A stretch of DNA of 64,000 nt from Hyphomicrobiales bacterium (GCA_021775755.1 JAJFHE010000033.1:1-64000); one strand, 5' to 3'; numbered from the stretch's first letter, positions 51,648 to 60,812 are shown. Numbers and translations are program-made. Notes: a model not told the origin generated them from the sequence alone.

Positions 51648-52028
51648 TCAGGAGTTTGTGCCACTCCCAGCCTTCGCCGCTGCCCCCTTCGGGGGGTCCT
51701 GTTCGACGTCCCCTTCTGCGTCAGGAAACGCCGCCTCGAACGCCTGGGCGATCTTCGCAACGACATCGGTAACGTTGCCGGATTTCTGCATGATCTCGCC
51801 GGCCTGGCGATCCGTCAAATCGGGGTGGCCCTCCGATACCGCGATGCGGAACATCGACCGAATTTCGCGCATGCCGAGATTGTCCCCGCCACCCAACAAG
51901 CCGCCGATCTCGACGATCGTCTTGTCGAACGTATCCTCAAGATCGCAGCATTCGTTGATGCCGAAACGCATCGTGTACCGCTCGCCGCCGATCTCGACGG
52001 AAACGGCACCTCTTTCGCGATTTGCCAT
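51648..52028 (-). CDS. Tail assembly chaperone, first frame (gpG-like; GTA-TAC type)
   Basis: 126 residues. The pattern VEIGGERYTMRFGINECCDLEDT with IRSMFRIAVSEGHPDLT is that of the gene-transfer-agent-like tail tube chaperone family (GTA_gp10/TAC). It sits between the tail tube and tape measure genes, where chaperones are encoded. The last codons contain the slippery CCCCCCG. The start overlaps the tail tube stop region by one base. Confidence 0.78.
   Translation of the reverse strand: MANRERGAVSVEIGGERYTMRFGINECCDLEDTFDKTIVEIGGLLGGGDNLGMREIRSMFRIAVSEGHPDLTDRQAGEIMQKSGNVTDVVAKIAQAFEAAFPDAEGDVEQDPPKGAAAKAGSGTNS
51690..51696 (-). other. Candidate -1 ribosomal frameshift site C-CCC-CCG
   Basis: On the minus strand GA-C-CCC-CCG-AAG-GGG-GCA is a slippery heptamer of the X-XXY-YYZ form in the chaperone frame. 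A GC-rich CCCCCC/GGGGG hairpin potential follows. Slipping one base back joins the two chaperone frames without a stop between them. Confidence 0.6.
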
Positions 52029-52438
52029 TATGCGAGTACCGGTTTCCCGGTGATCTTGAACGTTGCCGATGCGGTCATGCGATCGGCAAGCGGCGCGCCC
52101 GGGGCATAATTCGTGACGACCGCGAGGAACGTCCAGGTTACCGCGTTTGTAAACGTAATCTTGAACGCACCCTGACCAACGGTCATCGCGGCGATGATCG
52201 TGTCGGCGACCGCCGGCACAAAGTTCAATTCGATCTGCACCTCACCGGCATCCATCAGCCCGGCTACATACTCACGAAACGAGTCGGGGCTGGCAGTATG
52301 CGTCGCCTCGACCGCGTCGCGACTGTAGTTCGGCGGCGTGATGTTGGTGACTTCCGCAACGTCCGCGAACGTTCCGGTCGTCGTCTGATCGTCGGAGATG
52401 GCGAATAGATTACCAAAACCGATTTTTGCATTGGTCAT
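52028..52438 (-). CDS. Major tail tube protein
   Basis: 136 residues. The pattern FGNLFAISDDQTTTGTFADVAEVTNITPP, shortened here to FADVAEVTNITPPNYSRD, and the strand-rich C-terminus (FKITFTNAVTWTFLAVVTNY) match phage tail tube proteins of the lambda gpV / HK97 type. Location between the tail-terminator gene and chaperones agrees. Confidence 0.85.
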   Translation of the reverse strand: MTNAKIGFGNLFAISDDQTTTGTFADVAEVTNITPPNYSRDAVEATHTASPDSFREYVAGLMDAGEVQIELNFVPAVADTIIAAMTVGQGAFKITFTNAVTWTFLAVVTNYAPGAPLADRMTASATFKITGKPVLA

Positions 52439-52453
52439 TTGAGTTGACTCCTA

Positions 52454-52849
52454 TCAGTCATGCCAGACAATGAAATCCTGCGACACCCGATGCAGCCGCG
52501 TGACCGCACCGACGTCGTCGCCCCGTAAGTCCCGTTCGTTGTCCAGAAAAACGCCCTGGACAACCGTGCCCGCCACCGTCCCCGAGAACGCACTCAACGC
52601 CGCGAGAACGACCCGCGAGACCGCCTTTGCCGACCCATATGTCTCCGCCCAGGTATCGGCCTGCAGGCGGCTTGTGTGCAATCCGTCCGGCGCAGTCATG
52701 TTGTAACCGGCACCGCCCGACACCTTTTGCAGGTTGACGTACGGAAACACCTCGACGTCCTGCGGCGTGTAGAGCCAGTGGATCCGCGTGCCGACAAGTG
52801 CCGCCAAGGGCGCATCGCCGAGCAGAATTGAGGTAACAGCCTCTTCCAT
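52454..52849 (-). CDS. DUF3168 tail completion/terminator protein
   Basis: 131 residues with the DUF3168 signature: LLGDAPLAALVGTRIHWLY near the start and FLDNERDLRGDD / HRVSQDFIVWHD at the end. The family (HK97 gp10 partner, lambda gpU-like) completes the tail end that joins the head. It overlaps the preceding gene by one base. Confidence 0.82.
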   Translation of the reverse strand: MEEAVTSILLGDAPLAALVGTRIHWLYTPQDVEVFPYVNLQKVSGGAGYNMTAPDGLHTSRLQADTWAETYGSAKAVSRVVLAALSAFSGTVAGTVVQGVFLDNERDLRGDDVGAVTRLHRVSQDFIVWHD

Positions 52850-53304
52850 TAGTTGGTCTGCGCGGCGAGCCTTGCCGCCTTCCGTTCCATGCGCTTGACG
52901 GCTTTGCCGATCTCATCGCCGAGCGACTTCACGACAATGTCCAGGGCATTGCGCTTCTCCGCGTCCCATGCCGGGCGGAGATGCGGGTGCGCGATCTGGT
53001 GATCGTTCCCGAACTCCTCCTGAACGCCGGCGACATCGGTCGGCCCCACAAAGACCTCGACAGTGTCGGGCTCCTTGCGATGCAGCGCCCGCTGCCGCTT
53101 GTTAAGCCGCGTGCCGATCCCGTACGACTCGCGCAGGTTTCCGGTCAGCTCGTGAGCGTTCCGCGCTCCAGCCTCGGCAATCGGCTCCGCGCCTTTCTTC
53201 AGCACCCGCCGCGCGACGTTCGCTCGCGTCAATTCCGGCAGCTGCCGCAGCGCTTCCTCCGTCTGGCGGAGGCCTTCGATACTGAATGGCTTTCCAAAGG
53301 TCAT
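52849..53304 (-). CDS. HK97 gp10-like head-tail/tail neck protein
   Basis: 151 residues with the HK97 gp10 pattern: LRQLPELTRANVARRVLKKGA, then GTRLNKRQRALHRKE and VQEEFGNDHQIAHPHLRPAWD. This protein sits at the neck in HK97-like phages. It overlaps the previous gene by four bases. Confidence 0.85.
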   Translation of the reverse strand: MTFGKPFSIEGLRQTEEALRQLPELTRANVARRVLKKGAEPIAEAGARNAHELTGNLRESYGIGTRLNKRQRALHRKEPDTVEVFVGPTDVAGVQEEFGNDHQIAHPHLRPAWDAEKRNALDIVVKSLGDEIGKAVKRMERKAARLAAQTN

Positions 53305-53651
53305 GGTGCGATCGTGTCCGAGCTGCGCACTGCCGTAATCTCAAGCCAGCGCTTGCGCGGCCCCTTGGCTTCCTTAACGCCGGTGATGTTCCAGATCCCG
53401 CCCTCTCCGTTGATGCGGTCAAGCGACGTGACGGAACGGGTTTTCGTAGATGACCGCACAACAAAGCGGGCCATCAGAACCGTGCCGACCTGCCCGGCCG
53501 CAACGCGCTCGGCGTCCGACACATCCTCGCGCTTGGCACGCACCGCCGTGTGCACGGCCCAAACTTTGGCTGATTCATTGAATGCGTTCGGCGCACCCGC
53601 GGTGCGGCGTTCAATCGTGATCTTCCGATCAAGCTGTCCGGCGCCCGGCAT
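53301..53651 (-). CDS. Head closure protein (SPP1 gp16 / head-tail adaptor)
   Basis: 116 residues. The pattern LDRKITIERRTAG at the start and the GGIWNITGVKEAKGPRKRWLEI C-terminal part match the phage head-tail adaptor family. It seals the capsid exit before tail attachment. One-base overlap with the upstream connector gene. Confidence 0.85.
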   Translation of the reverse strand: MPGAGQLDRKITIERRTAGAPNAFNESAKVWAVHTAVRAKREDVSDAERVAAGQVGTVLMARFVVRSSTKTRSVTSLDRINGEGGIWNITGVKEAKGPRKRWLEITAVRSSDTIAP

Positions 53652-54241
53652 CAGGGAACCACACGACGATGGTTCGAGAGCAATGCGTTAACCGTGGCGG
53701 AGGTTTGCACCTTGGTCGCAATTGTTCCCGTAATGACGGTTTCCCGGAACGCGTAGAGATCCCCCACCATCAGCAACAACGCCCGGCGGATCGACGCCGG
53801 GACAGCCGCGGCGTTCGCGCCGTACCCGGTGACAAACGACACGGTCACCGCATCTACACGCGAATACGTTGACGGCCATGTCGCGTTCGGCGCCCGGATA
53901 ATGTGCGGGCCCAGTGCATCGGTAAACAACGAGTATGTCGCCGCATCGAGCGTCTGCTCCGCATTGTCGGTATCGAAATACTTGATCTCGGCAATAGAGC
54001 TGACCGGCGCCAGCGGCAGCCGCATCGGTTCAGGCAGACACGCGAAACTCTGGTCCCAGGTCTGATTGATCAGCGCCCGCCCGAGGATCCCCGCATAGCC
54101 GTCGACATGATCGACCGCGGCGTCGATCAACGCCTGGATCAGATCGTCATCGTCGGTGAACTCAATCACCGACGCGGCCTTAACGTCGTCCACCGAAATC
54201 GGTTTCTCGACGGGCGCTGTATTGAGTGTCGGAACAAGCAT
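53651..54241 (-). CDS. Head-tail connector protein (gp6-like)
   Basis: 196 residues. The pattern ISVDDVKAASVIEFTDDDDLIQALIDAA with YAGILGRALINQTW (shown in parts) is that of the HK97 gp6 / SPP1 gp15 connector family. The C-terminal part (RRALLLMVGDLYAFRET) is also typical. It docks to the portal. Confidence 0.85.
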   Translation of the reverse strand: MLVPTLNTAPVEKPISVDDVKAASVIEFTDDDDLIQALIDAAVDHVDGYAGILGRALINQTWDQSFACLPEPMRLPLAPVSSIAEIKYFDTDNAEQTLDAATYSLFTDALGPHIIRAPNATWPSTYSRVDAVTVSFVTGYGANAAAVPASIRRALLLMVGDLYAFRETVITGTIATKVQTSATVNALLSNHRRVVP

Positions 54242-54284
54242 GCGCGGGTCGCCTTGAATTCAGGATCGAGGGTGTGACTTGCCG

Positions 54285-54509
54285 CTACTTCTTCTTTGCA
54301 GCCGGCTTCCTGCGCGAAGGGCGCCGGCGCGGCTTGGCGGTCGGCTGCGCGTCCGGATCTGCCGTCACGGCCGCGACCGAGCTTTCGGCGTACGCGCCAT
54401 CAGGCTCGGCGAGACCGGCCTTACACAGAGAGCGGCCGCGCCCCAGACCGACATCGTATGTTGCCCCGGCGGTCAGTTCTTCGTGATTGGTGATCATTTT
54501 GATGCGCAT
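54285..54509 (-). CDS. Small basic-tailed phage protein
   Basis: 74 residues from the ATG at 54509. The start MRIKMITNHEELTAGATYDVG resembles small capsid-region proteins that follow the major capsid gene. The end is a strongly basic tail (RRRPSRRKPAAKKK). Function unknown; it may touch DNA or the capsid. The computed ORF to 54608 is longer than the likely gene. Confidence 0.6.
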   Translation of the reverse strand: MRIKMITNHEELTAGATYDVGLGRGRSLCKAGLAEPDGAYAESSVAAVTADPDAQPTAKPRRRPSRRKPAAKKK

Positions 54510-54594
54510 GGCACTCTCCGTTGTGTCTTTTCGATGATCGGAATGGTGCAACGCGGAGCGGCCGCAGCCGCTCCGCATCGGTATCGCCCCGGCC

Positions 54595-55035
54595 CTAGCC
54601 GGAGACATAGGCGGTATCGGAAACCGTGGCGCCCTGCGTGGCAGGCCTGCGCCGCGGCTTCAGGATTGCGATGGTCTCGCCAAAGGCGATGTTCGCGGTC
54701 GCGGACGACAGCACTGCCTGCACATAACGCTGCGTCGGGTGCCGAATTTCGGCGACCAACAAGAGCCCGTTGAGATCATCGTCCGCAGCCGATGTTGCTG
54801 TCGCGGCACCGCCGCTAACCGCGGTCATGCCGGTGTCCGAATTGGCCGCGTTCTCCTCGATCGTCAGTGCCGCAACACCGGTATCGACCGAGTCGGTGAT
54901 TGTCGTGACGAACATGACCGATTCGTAGTCAGCCATATCGATGATCGACGAGTTGTCGTCGATCGACGCGCCGGCGGCCACCGCCGCGTTGACGTGCTGG
55001 ATTTCGTGATTGTCGATAAGTCCGTGCATTGTCAT
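54595..55035 (-). CDS. Capsid-region structural protein of unknown role
   Basis: 146 residues, acidic and Ala/Thr rich, with repeated strand-like pieces (MADYESVMFVTTITDSVDTG and RYVQAVLSSATANIAFGE). It lies directly after the major capsid gene. Position and composition suggest a capsid decoration or head-associated protein, but no domain confirms this. Confidence 0.6.
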   Translation of the reverse strand: MTMHGLIDNHEIQHVNAAVAAGASIDDNSSIIDMADYESVMFVTTITDSVDTGVAALTIEENAANSDTGMTAVSGGAATATSAADDDLNGLLLVAEIRHPTQRYVQAVLSSATANIAFGETIAILKPRRRPATQGATVSDTAYVSG

Positions 55036-55121
55036 GGTTCCTTCTGAACCGGAAATTGTAGGGCGAGCGGCGGCCCGTGAGCCGCCGCCCAGTGATCATG
55101 TTGAGTTGGGGCGAGTTTCGG

Positions 55122-56462
55122 CTAGGCCGCGAACTTCAGGAACTTCGCCGCTTCATAGTTCACAACGCCACCGCCGGTGCGCTTGGTCGTGTAGAACTTG
55201 ATGTACGGTTTCGAGGTGAAGGGATCCCGCAGCACACGAATACCCTGGCGGTCAACGATCTGGTAGCAGCGCTCAAAATCGCCGAATGCCAGAGACAGCG
55301 ACCCGGTACCAAGCGCCGGCATGTCCTCGGCCCGCGATACGCCATGTCCGACAATCATCTCAGGCGTGCCGAGTACAAACGACGGCTGCCAGAGATAATT
55401 ACCCTGACCATCCTTGAACTTGCGGATCTTGGTGATAACGGTCCGGCGCGTCATGAAGCGGGAATTGGGCAGATACTCATTCTTGAGCAAGCCAACGACA
55501 TCGTGAATCGCATCGCCCGGATCAGAAGCGGCGAAACCACCATTAACGCCAGTCTTGATGTGACCGAGCTTGCCCCAGACGACACCCGAGCCGCTATCGG
55601 CAAGAGTGTTGTAGGACGTCAGCCCGCGAATCTTCCCGACCGACCCGGCGACAAACTCCGCCTCCTCGAACCGTCCAAGCTTCGCCGACACCTTGCCCGA
55701 CAACCAGGCCTCCATGTCGATCGCGGGATCATCAAGCATCTGCTGCGTCGCCTTCGGCTCGGTGTCGAGCCACCACACGGGGATTTCCCACTCACCGGTT
55801 TGAGGCGTCTTGGTATCGGAACCTTGCGTCTTCTCACCAGCGTACCCGGCGCCGGCTTCGTCAAGGTCTTCAATACCCTGCAGCTTGTCGGTCGAAATCG
55901 TCTGCACGTTCGCTACCTGACGCATCTGCGAGGTTTCGAAAACCTTGCTCACGATCCGCCCGGAAACGTCCGGCGTCACGAAGTAACCGCCATCGGGATC
56001 CGAACCGACGGAAAGCGTTTTCACCTCGTCGCCGCTGAGATCGTCTTTGCCATGACGCATCATGTGGTTGAACGCCGCTTTGTACTCGTCCAAGCCTTCC
56101 TGATCGAGCGGCGTAAACTGGCGCTTGCGTTCGGCGGCAAGGCCGGAGAGCGCGACGTTGAACTCTTTCAGCTCAAGTGCCTGTTTGGCCTCCGCTTCGG
56201 TCCCACCCTGGATCCCGACACGATTGAGACGCGCCTCCAGATCCTCACGTTCCTTGCGCTCGGCTTCGAGTGCGGCATCGATCGCCGCCTTGCCTTCAAC
56301 TGCCTTGTCCAGAGACGTCTCGATCTTTTCAAAGCGTTCCATCAGCACGGGATCGTTGGCGCCGCGCTTTTCAAGTTCGGCCATCTGCTCATCGTGCGTA
56401 TTTTTGAACGCGTCGAAGGCTTCGCCCTGCTGTTCGAGCAGGCGTTTCAGTTCTTCACTCAT
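55122..56462 (-). CDS. HK97-type major capsid protein
   Basis: 446 residues. The first 120 residues are a charged coiled coil (the delta/scaffolding domain cut off by the protease). The capsid fold follows: SVGSDPDGGYFVTPDVSGRI, then TGEWEIPVWWLDTEPKATQQ and IVDRQGIRVLRDPFTSKPYI, all HK97 signatures. The protease gene is directly upstream, as expected. Confidence 0.94.
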   Translation of the reverse strand: MSEELKRLLEQQGEAFDAFKNTHDEQMAELEKRGANDPVLMERFEKIETSLDKAVEGKAAIDAALEAERKEREDLEARLNRVGIQGGTEAEAKQALELKEFNVALSGLAAERKRQFTPLDQEGLDEYKAAFNHMMRHGKDDLSGDEVKTLSVGSDPDGGYFVTPDVSGRIVSKVFETSQMRQVANVQTISTDKLQGIEDLDEAGAGYAGEKTQGSDTKTPQTGEWEIPVWWLDTEPKATQQMLDDPAIDMEAWLSGKVSAKLGRFEEAEFVAGSVGKIRGLTSYNTLADSGSGVVWGKLGHIKTGVNGGFAASDPGDAIHDVVGLLKNEYLPNSRFMTRRTVITKIRKFKDGQGNYLWQPSFVLGTPEMIVGHGVSRAEDMPALGTGSLSLAFGDFERCYQIVDRQGIRVLRDPFTSKPYIKFYTTKRTGGGVVNYEAAKFLKFAA

Positions 56463-56473
56463 GGTGAATTCCT

Positions 56474-57157
56474 TTACGGTTTGAGGATGTCGATGTTCCG
56501 GCGCACCAGCGCCTCGATGTCGGCCTCGTCCTCGCCCGGAGGTTCCGTTGCCTTGAAGCCGTGCGAGGCGATCGCCTTCGCAGCGGCACGCGAGTAACCG
56601 CCTGCATCCCGCAGGAAATCCTCGAATTCACGTATTGTCTTGATGTCGTCGGCCGACTTCACCGACTGGATCCGCGCCTCGCCGTTGGCCGGCATCTGCA
56701 CGACCGACAGTTCGACCAGGTCGATCTTCTTGAGCGTGCGGCGCGGCTCGTCGGGTTTTGTGCCGAGTGAGAACTCCTTGGCGCGGAAGCCGATCGACAA
56801 TCCGTCAAGCACGCCTTCGCGCAGGGCACCGTGAATGGTGCGGCCGCGTTCGGTGTCCAGGTTGATAAGCTTTCCCTCGACCAGCAAGCCGGTATCGTCC
56901 TCGACCATCGACGACCATTTGCCGATCGCCAGGCCATCCATATCGCCGAGCCCGAAACCGCCATGCTGCACAAGCATCGGCGGCATGCGCTTCTGTTTCT
57001 TCCACTCGCGCAGCGTTTCCTTGAACGCACCTTTGACGATTACGTCGCCATGCTGGTCGACGTTGCCGAACACGGCGCCATAGCCGGTAAACTCACCGAC
57101 CGCGGCATCTTCGGAGAACTTGACCTCAAGCGTCCTGTACAGCCGGTCATGCGTCAT
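56474..57157 (-). CDS. HK97-type prohead protease
   Basis: 227 residues with the HK97 prohead protease pattern: FTGYGAVFGNVDQHGDVIVKGAF near the start (in part: GYGAVFGNVDQHGD), the QHGGFGLGDMDGLAIGKW loop with a His, and DGLSIGFRAKEF with the catalytic Ser. It matures the capsid by removing the delta domain. It overlaps the portal gene by four bases. Confidence 0.93.
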   Translation of the reverse strand: MTHDRLYRTLEVKFSEDAAVGEFTGYGAVFGNVDQHGDVIVKGAFKETLREWKKQKRMPPMLVQHGGFGLGDMDGLAIGKWSSMVEDDTGLLVEGKLINLDTERGRTIHGALREGVLDGLSIGFRAKEFSLGTKPDEPRRTLKKIDLVELSVVQMPANGEARIQSVKSADDIKTIREFEDFLRDAGGYSRAAAKAIASHGFKATEPPGEDEADIEALVRRNIDILKP

Positions 57158-58407
57158 TCTGGCGGCTCCTCGTCGGTGTCGACATCGGTTGTGGTGGATA
57201 CGATCGATTGCGCCAGTTCGTCGGCACGCGGATCGTCCGATTTGTCCAGGTCCTCAAAACTGCGAACCTCGTTCTGGCTCATCCAGCCTTTCGACCCGCC
57301 GGAGCCAAGCGCCTTCGCATAGAACTCCGCGCGATCCTTGGCGGCCCCGCGCATCAGCGCGTTCGGCGTGAACTTCGTGTAAAAGCCGTCAGCACGTTCT
57401 TGCGGACTAAGCAGGTTCACGTCGGCACTCTGCTCGATCCTCTCGTACCAGGGCGCCAGAGTGTGGATGACATGCGCGAGAAACATCTGTTCGGCACTGG
57501 CATAGGTCGCGGTTTTGTCCGCGTGCGCCACCATGATCGGCAGCACGCCGAACTGCCGGCAGATCTCCTCGATCTGATGCTTGCGGGTTTCAAGATGTTG
57601 CGCATCGACGCCCGTCATCGTGAACGGCGTGTACTTGCCGCCCATGTCCAGGATCATCGGTCGGAATGCGCTGCTGCCGATGAACTCCTGCTCGATCCAT
57701 TCGCGCAGCTGGTCGTAGCGTTCCTGCCCGAGCTTCTCATCAACGGAGAAGAGGCCGGATGTCTTTGCACCGTTCTTGTGAAAGCTCGCGTGCGTCTCCT
57801 CGAGCGCCATCGTCAGGCCAATTGCATTCCTTGCGATCCGCGTGGCGTCGAGCCCCATCCATGAATTCCACGACGGGCCGCGCAAGTGCCAGATCGCATC
57901 CTGACCAAACGTCTGCTCGCGCCCACTATCGCCCCTGACTTTGTACTCGAGGCGCATGTCGTCTAGCTGTTTAACCGCCACCTTTGACGGCTCGATCGGT
58001 ATCAGCTCACGGACCTCACGATCGGAACCGACCCTGTTGACGAACACGAAGGCATTGCCAAGCAACACCAAGTGGAACATCACAGTTTCTCGAAACTCGT
58101 AGCTGGTCTGCCATGGGTTCGGCCTGCGATAAAGCGGATGGTAAAGCGGATGGTCTCGGGCCAGACGGCGACCGTCGCCGTCATCCTGGAACACTCTGAA
58201 CGGAACCTGAGATACACCATTTGCCAGCACACGGCAGCAAGCCAGGACGGTTGAAACTTCAAGGGCCGTCTGCACCGTAACGGAGGTTCCCGACGACGAC
58301 TCCCGCGTGCCGAATGTCGCCCTTAACAAATCAAACGAAGTCGTGATCGACGCCCCTTTGATCCCCCCGAACATCCGCCCGGCGGCGCGCTGTACCCAGT
58401 TCGCCAT
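57154..58407 (-). CDS. HK97-type portal protein
   Basis: 417 residues. Pattern: AVSTVLACCRVLANGVSQVPF-like region here as EVSTVLACCRVLANGVSQV, then WHLRGPSWNSWMGLDATRIAR and KNGAKTSGLF, typical of phage_portal (HK97). Forms the dodecameric DNA entry ring. It sits between large terminase and prohead protease. Confidence 0.94.
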   Translation of the reverse strand: MANWVQRAAGRMFGGIKGASITTSFDLLRATFGTRESSSGTSVTVQTALEVSTVLACCRVLANGVSQVPFRVFQDDGDGRRLARDHPLYHPLYRRPNPWQTSYEFRETVMFHLVLLGNAFVFVNRVGSDREVRELIPIEPSKVAVKQLDDMRLEYKVRGDSGREQTFGQDAIWHLRGPSWNSWMGLDATRIARNAIGLTMALEETHASFHKNGAKTSGLFSVDEKLGQERYDQLREWIEQEFIGSSAFRPMILDMGGKYTPFTMTGVDAQHLETRKHQIEEICRQFGVLPIMVAHADKTATYASAEQMFLAHVIHTLAPWYERIEQSADVNLLSPQERADGFYTKFTPNALMRGAAKDRAEFYAKALGSGGSKGWMSQNEVRSFEDLDKSDDPRADELAQSIVSTTTDVDTDEEPPE

Positions 58408-58416
58408 ATCGATCCT

Positions 58417-60141
58417 TTAGTTGCGAGAGGCCGTTTCCCAGAATGAGCGCTCGCCCTCACCCTCATCCTTGGCGGCAATACCGATCGCCATTGTGAGCGA
58501 CACAACCCCGTCGATGCGTTCGGTAGATTTGTTCTTCGCAGGCTTGATGTTGTCTGCCGGATCCGTCTCGACTGCCACAACCTGAACATGCCGCTTGAGG
58601 ATCGGGTGCCCCCCGTGATGCAGTCCGTTGTCGATGACCAGACGCTCAAGCTCTTTCGCTGGCGCCGACATTGACGCAAAGCCTTGACCGAACAGCACGA
58701 CCGGTAAGCCTTCCTGCTGCAACTTCACCGCCGTTTCGGTCGCGTTCCACCGGTCGATCGCGAGCCCACCGATGTTAGCGCTGCGAATGCTGTCGCCTAC
58801 ATGAGCTATGCGGTAGCGTTCAGCGTCCAAATAGATCTGCTCCTGGATAAACGCATAGTCGATCACGTTGCCAGGCGTCGCCATCAGAGCGCCCTCACTG
58901 ACCCAACGGTCATAGGGCAGCTTGTCCCGTTTCGAATGAACCTTAATCAAGGCTTCCGGCTTGAAGAACCGCGCCAACACTGCCGGTACTTCAAGGCCAT
59001 CCTGCACAGGAAACCACCACACGAGCGCCGAAAGGTCTGTTGTTGACGACAGATCAAGGCCGCCGAAACAACGCTTATGGAGTAAGTGCTCCTCAAGTTT
59101 CTTGTACTCGATCGGGCCCGCGCAATGATCCCATCCGTAGCGCCGCCCATCGTCATCGATCGCATCGATCGGAAGCCACCTGACCGCCTGCTCGGTCCAG
59201 AGGTTCAGGTGGTAGTTCTTGAAATGGTTCTCCAGCCTCGGAAGCTGCCGGGCGCGCCTGGCATTGGCGCGCATCGCGTCGAGCTTCTTCGATACATTGA
59301 GGTTCGGATTTGCCTTGCCCCAAGTCGACTCATCCTGCCAGTCGTCATCGGGATCGGCCGCGAAGATGACAACCAGCGTCTCCGGATCGTCGATCGTGCC
59401 GTCGAGGATCTTGAGGCACTCGTCGTAGACTTCCTCCCCGTAGGTGCCCTTCTTGCCGGCGGTCGAAATCAGGAACTCAAGCGGTTGCCGTCTGGCGTCC
59501 GAGCTGTCGTGGATGAACTGGTAGAGATCGCCCGATGTCCACTCGTGGATCTCGTCGCCGATCAACCCGCTCGCGTTATACCCGTGTTTGCCTTCCGCCT
59601 TCCCACTGAGCGGCTTGAAACTCGCATTCAGTGCCGGGCTGTAAATCGACGTCTTGAAGCAGTGCAGATGATCGCCCAGCTCGTCCGATTGAGCGACCAT
59701 CGTGGCGGCCTGGTCGAACACCAGTTGCGCCTGTTCTTGGATGCTGGCGATCGAGTAAATCTCGCCGCCTGGCTCGGCATCACCCAGGAGCACGAGCAGC
59801 GCGATACCCGCGGCCAGCTCGGTCTTGCCATTCTTGCGCGGCACCCAGACGTAGCAACGGCGGTACCGCCTCGTTCCGTCCGCGCGCTTCCAGCCGAACA
59901 ACGGCCGGACGATTCTCGATTCCTGCCAGTCTTCAAGCACGAACGGCTTGCCGGCCCATTCGCCCTTGGTGAAACAGCAGTATTTCGGGAAGAACGCGAC
60001 CGCCTTGTCGGCCGCCTCTTCATCGAACCAGAACTCACCCTCTTCCCACCGGTCGCGAGCCTTGCACCACTTCGCCGCCGCGCCAACGCCTGGCGGCCGC
60101 GACCGGCGGCGGCCCGCTGCCGGTCCGCACTTGACCGCCAT
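58417..60141 (-). CDS. Terminase large subunit
   Basis: 574 residues. The ATPase domain has Walker A CYVWVPRKNGKTELAAG (about residue 100) and Walker B ASGLIGDEIHEW; the nuclease domain has FGGLDLSSTTDLSALVWW with a catalytic Asp (about residue 350). It packages DNA and cuts concatemers. The domain type matches the P27/HK97-like large terminases that go with the P27-type small subunit directly upstream. The start 20-30 residues are low complexity and could be shorter. Confidence 0.94.
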   Translation of the reverse strand: MAVKCGPAAGRRRSRPPGVGAAAKWCKARDRWEEGEFWFDEEAADKAVAFFPKYCCFTKGEWAGKPFVLEDWQESRIVRPLFGWKRADGTRRYRRCYVWVPRKNGKTELAAGIALLVLLGDAEPGGEIYSIASIQEQAQLVFDQAATMVAQSDELGDHLHCFKTSIYSPALNASFKPLSGKAEGKHGYNASGLIGDEIHEWTSGDLYQFIHDSSDARRQPLEFLISTAGKKGTYGEEVYDECLKILDGTIDDPETLVVIFAADPDDDWQDESTWGKANPNLNVSKKLDAMRANARRARQLPRLENHFKNYHLNLWTEQAVRWLPIDAIDDDGRRYGWDHCAGPIEYKKLEEHLLHKRCFGGLDLSSTTDLSALVWWFPVQDGLEVPAVLARFFKPEALIKVHSKRDKLPYDRWVSEGALMATPGNVIDYAFIQEQIYLDAERYRIAHVGDSIRSANIGGLAIDRWNATETAVKLQQEGLPVVLFGQGFASMSAPAKELERLVIDNGLHHGGHPILKRHVQVVAVETDPADNIKPAKNKSTERIDGVVSLTMAIGIAAKDEGEGERSFWETASRN

Positions 60142-60144
60142 CGG

Positions 60145-60690
60145 TTAGTTTAGAAAGCCGACCGGCGAGCCGTGTTCATCGCCTTTTGTCGCGGCGGGTG
60201 CGGTTGTCGGTGCGTCCGGTTTCGCGGGCCCGAACAGATCCGGCGATGCGGTCGCAGCCCGGGCCGCGAATATGCGCTGGCGCTCGGACGGATTTAGACC
60301 GAAACGGTCCTCGATCCTTTCGAGAATAGGCTCCAAGCGAACGCTCACGGTCATCGCGGCACGCACGCGCTCGTATCCGGTCTCGGTTTCGTAGACGGTC
60401 GAACCCTGACTATCGAGGTATTCGTTGACCTCGATCCACCTGGCGAAGTTGCGGCAGTAGCGGGCGAAGGTCTCGGCATCGGCAGCGCCCAGCAATTTCA
60501 TTGCCTCGAGCCGCGGCGCGAGACGCTTCCACACGCGCAAACCGCCCTTCTTCAGCCACGTCGGCGGCGAGACTTTTCCGGAAGCTACGGGCGCCACCGG
60601 CGCCGGGTCTTTCCCGATCGGCCGCCGCGACGGGTTGCCCTTCGCCTGCTTCACGCTCGCCGGTTCCGGTTTCGGCCCTCGCCGTCCCAT
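60145..60690 (-). CDS. Terminase small subunit, P27 family
   Basis: 181 residues from the ATG at 60690 with GGTGG upstream; the computed ORF extends further but that part is not conserved. The GRRGPKPEPASVKQAKGNPSRR start and the FARYCRNFARWIEVNEYLD helix are the P27 small-terminase pattern. It recognises the packaging site. It is 3 bases before the large subunit gene. Confidence 0.9.
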   Translation of the reverse strand: MGRRGPKPEPASVKQAKGNPSRRPIGKDPAPVAPVASGKVSPPTWLKKGGLRVWKRLAPRLEAMKLLGAADAETFARYCRNFARWIEVNEYLDSQGSTVYETETGYERVRAAMTVSVRLEPILERIEDRFGLNPSERQRIFAARAATASPDLFGPAKPDAPTTAPAATKGDEHGSPVGFLN

Positions 60691-60748
60691 TTTCTCACCA
60701 CCTATAAAAAAAAACCGCGAAAAACTCGCGCCCGAATTAATTTGACTA

Positions 60749-60764
60749 CCCCGCCGGTCCGGGG
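60749..60764. other. Hairpin between HNH and small terminase genes, candidate cos region
   Basis: CCCCG-CCGGTC-CGGGG is a 5-bp inverted repeat in the 122-base gap between the HNH gene and the terminase genes. In HK97-like phages with this gene order the cos site lies here. A run of nine A residues (60708-60716) is nearby. The exact cut site cannot be read. Confidence 0.4.
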
Positions 60765-60812
60765 AACGAGGGTTGTAGACATTCTGGCCCCCCCTCCCAT
60801 CCGGCGGGAACA

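Noticed and set aside
55077-56597. 506-residue plus-strand ORF opposite the major capsid gene
   Set aside because: Antisense shadow of a clear HK97 capsid gene in high-GC DNA; no domain pattern.
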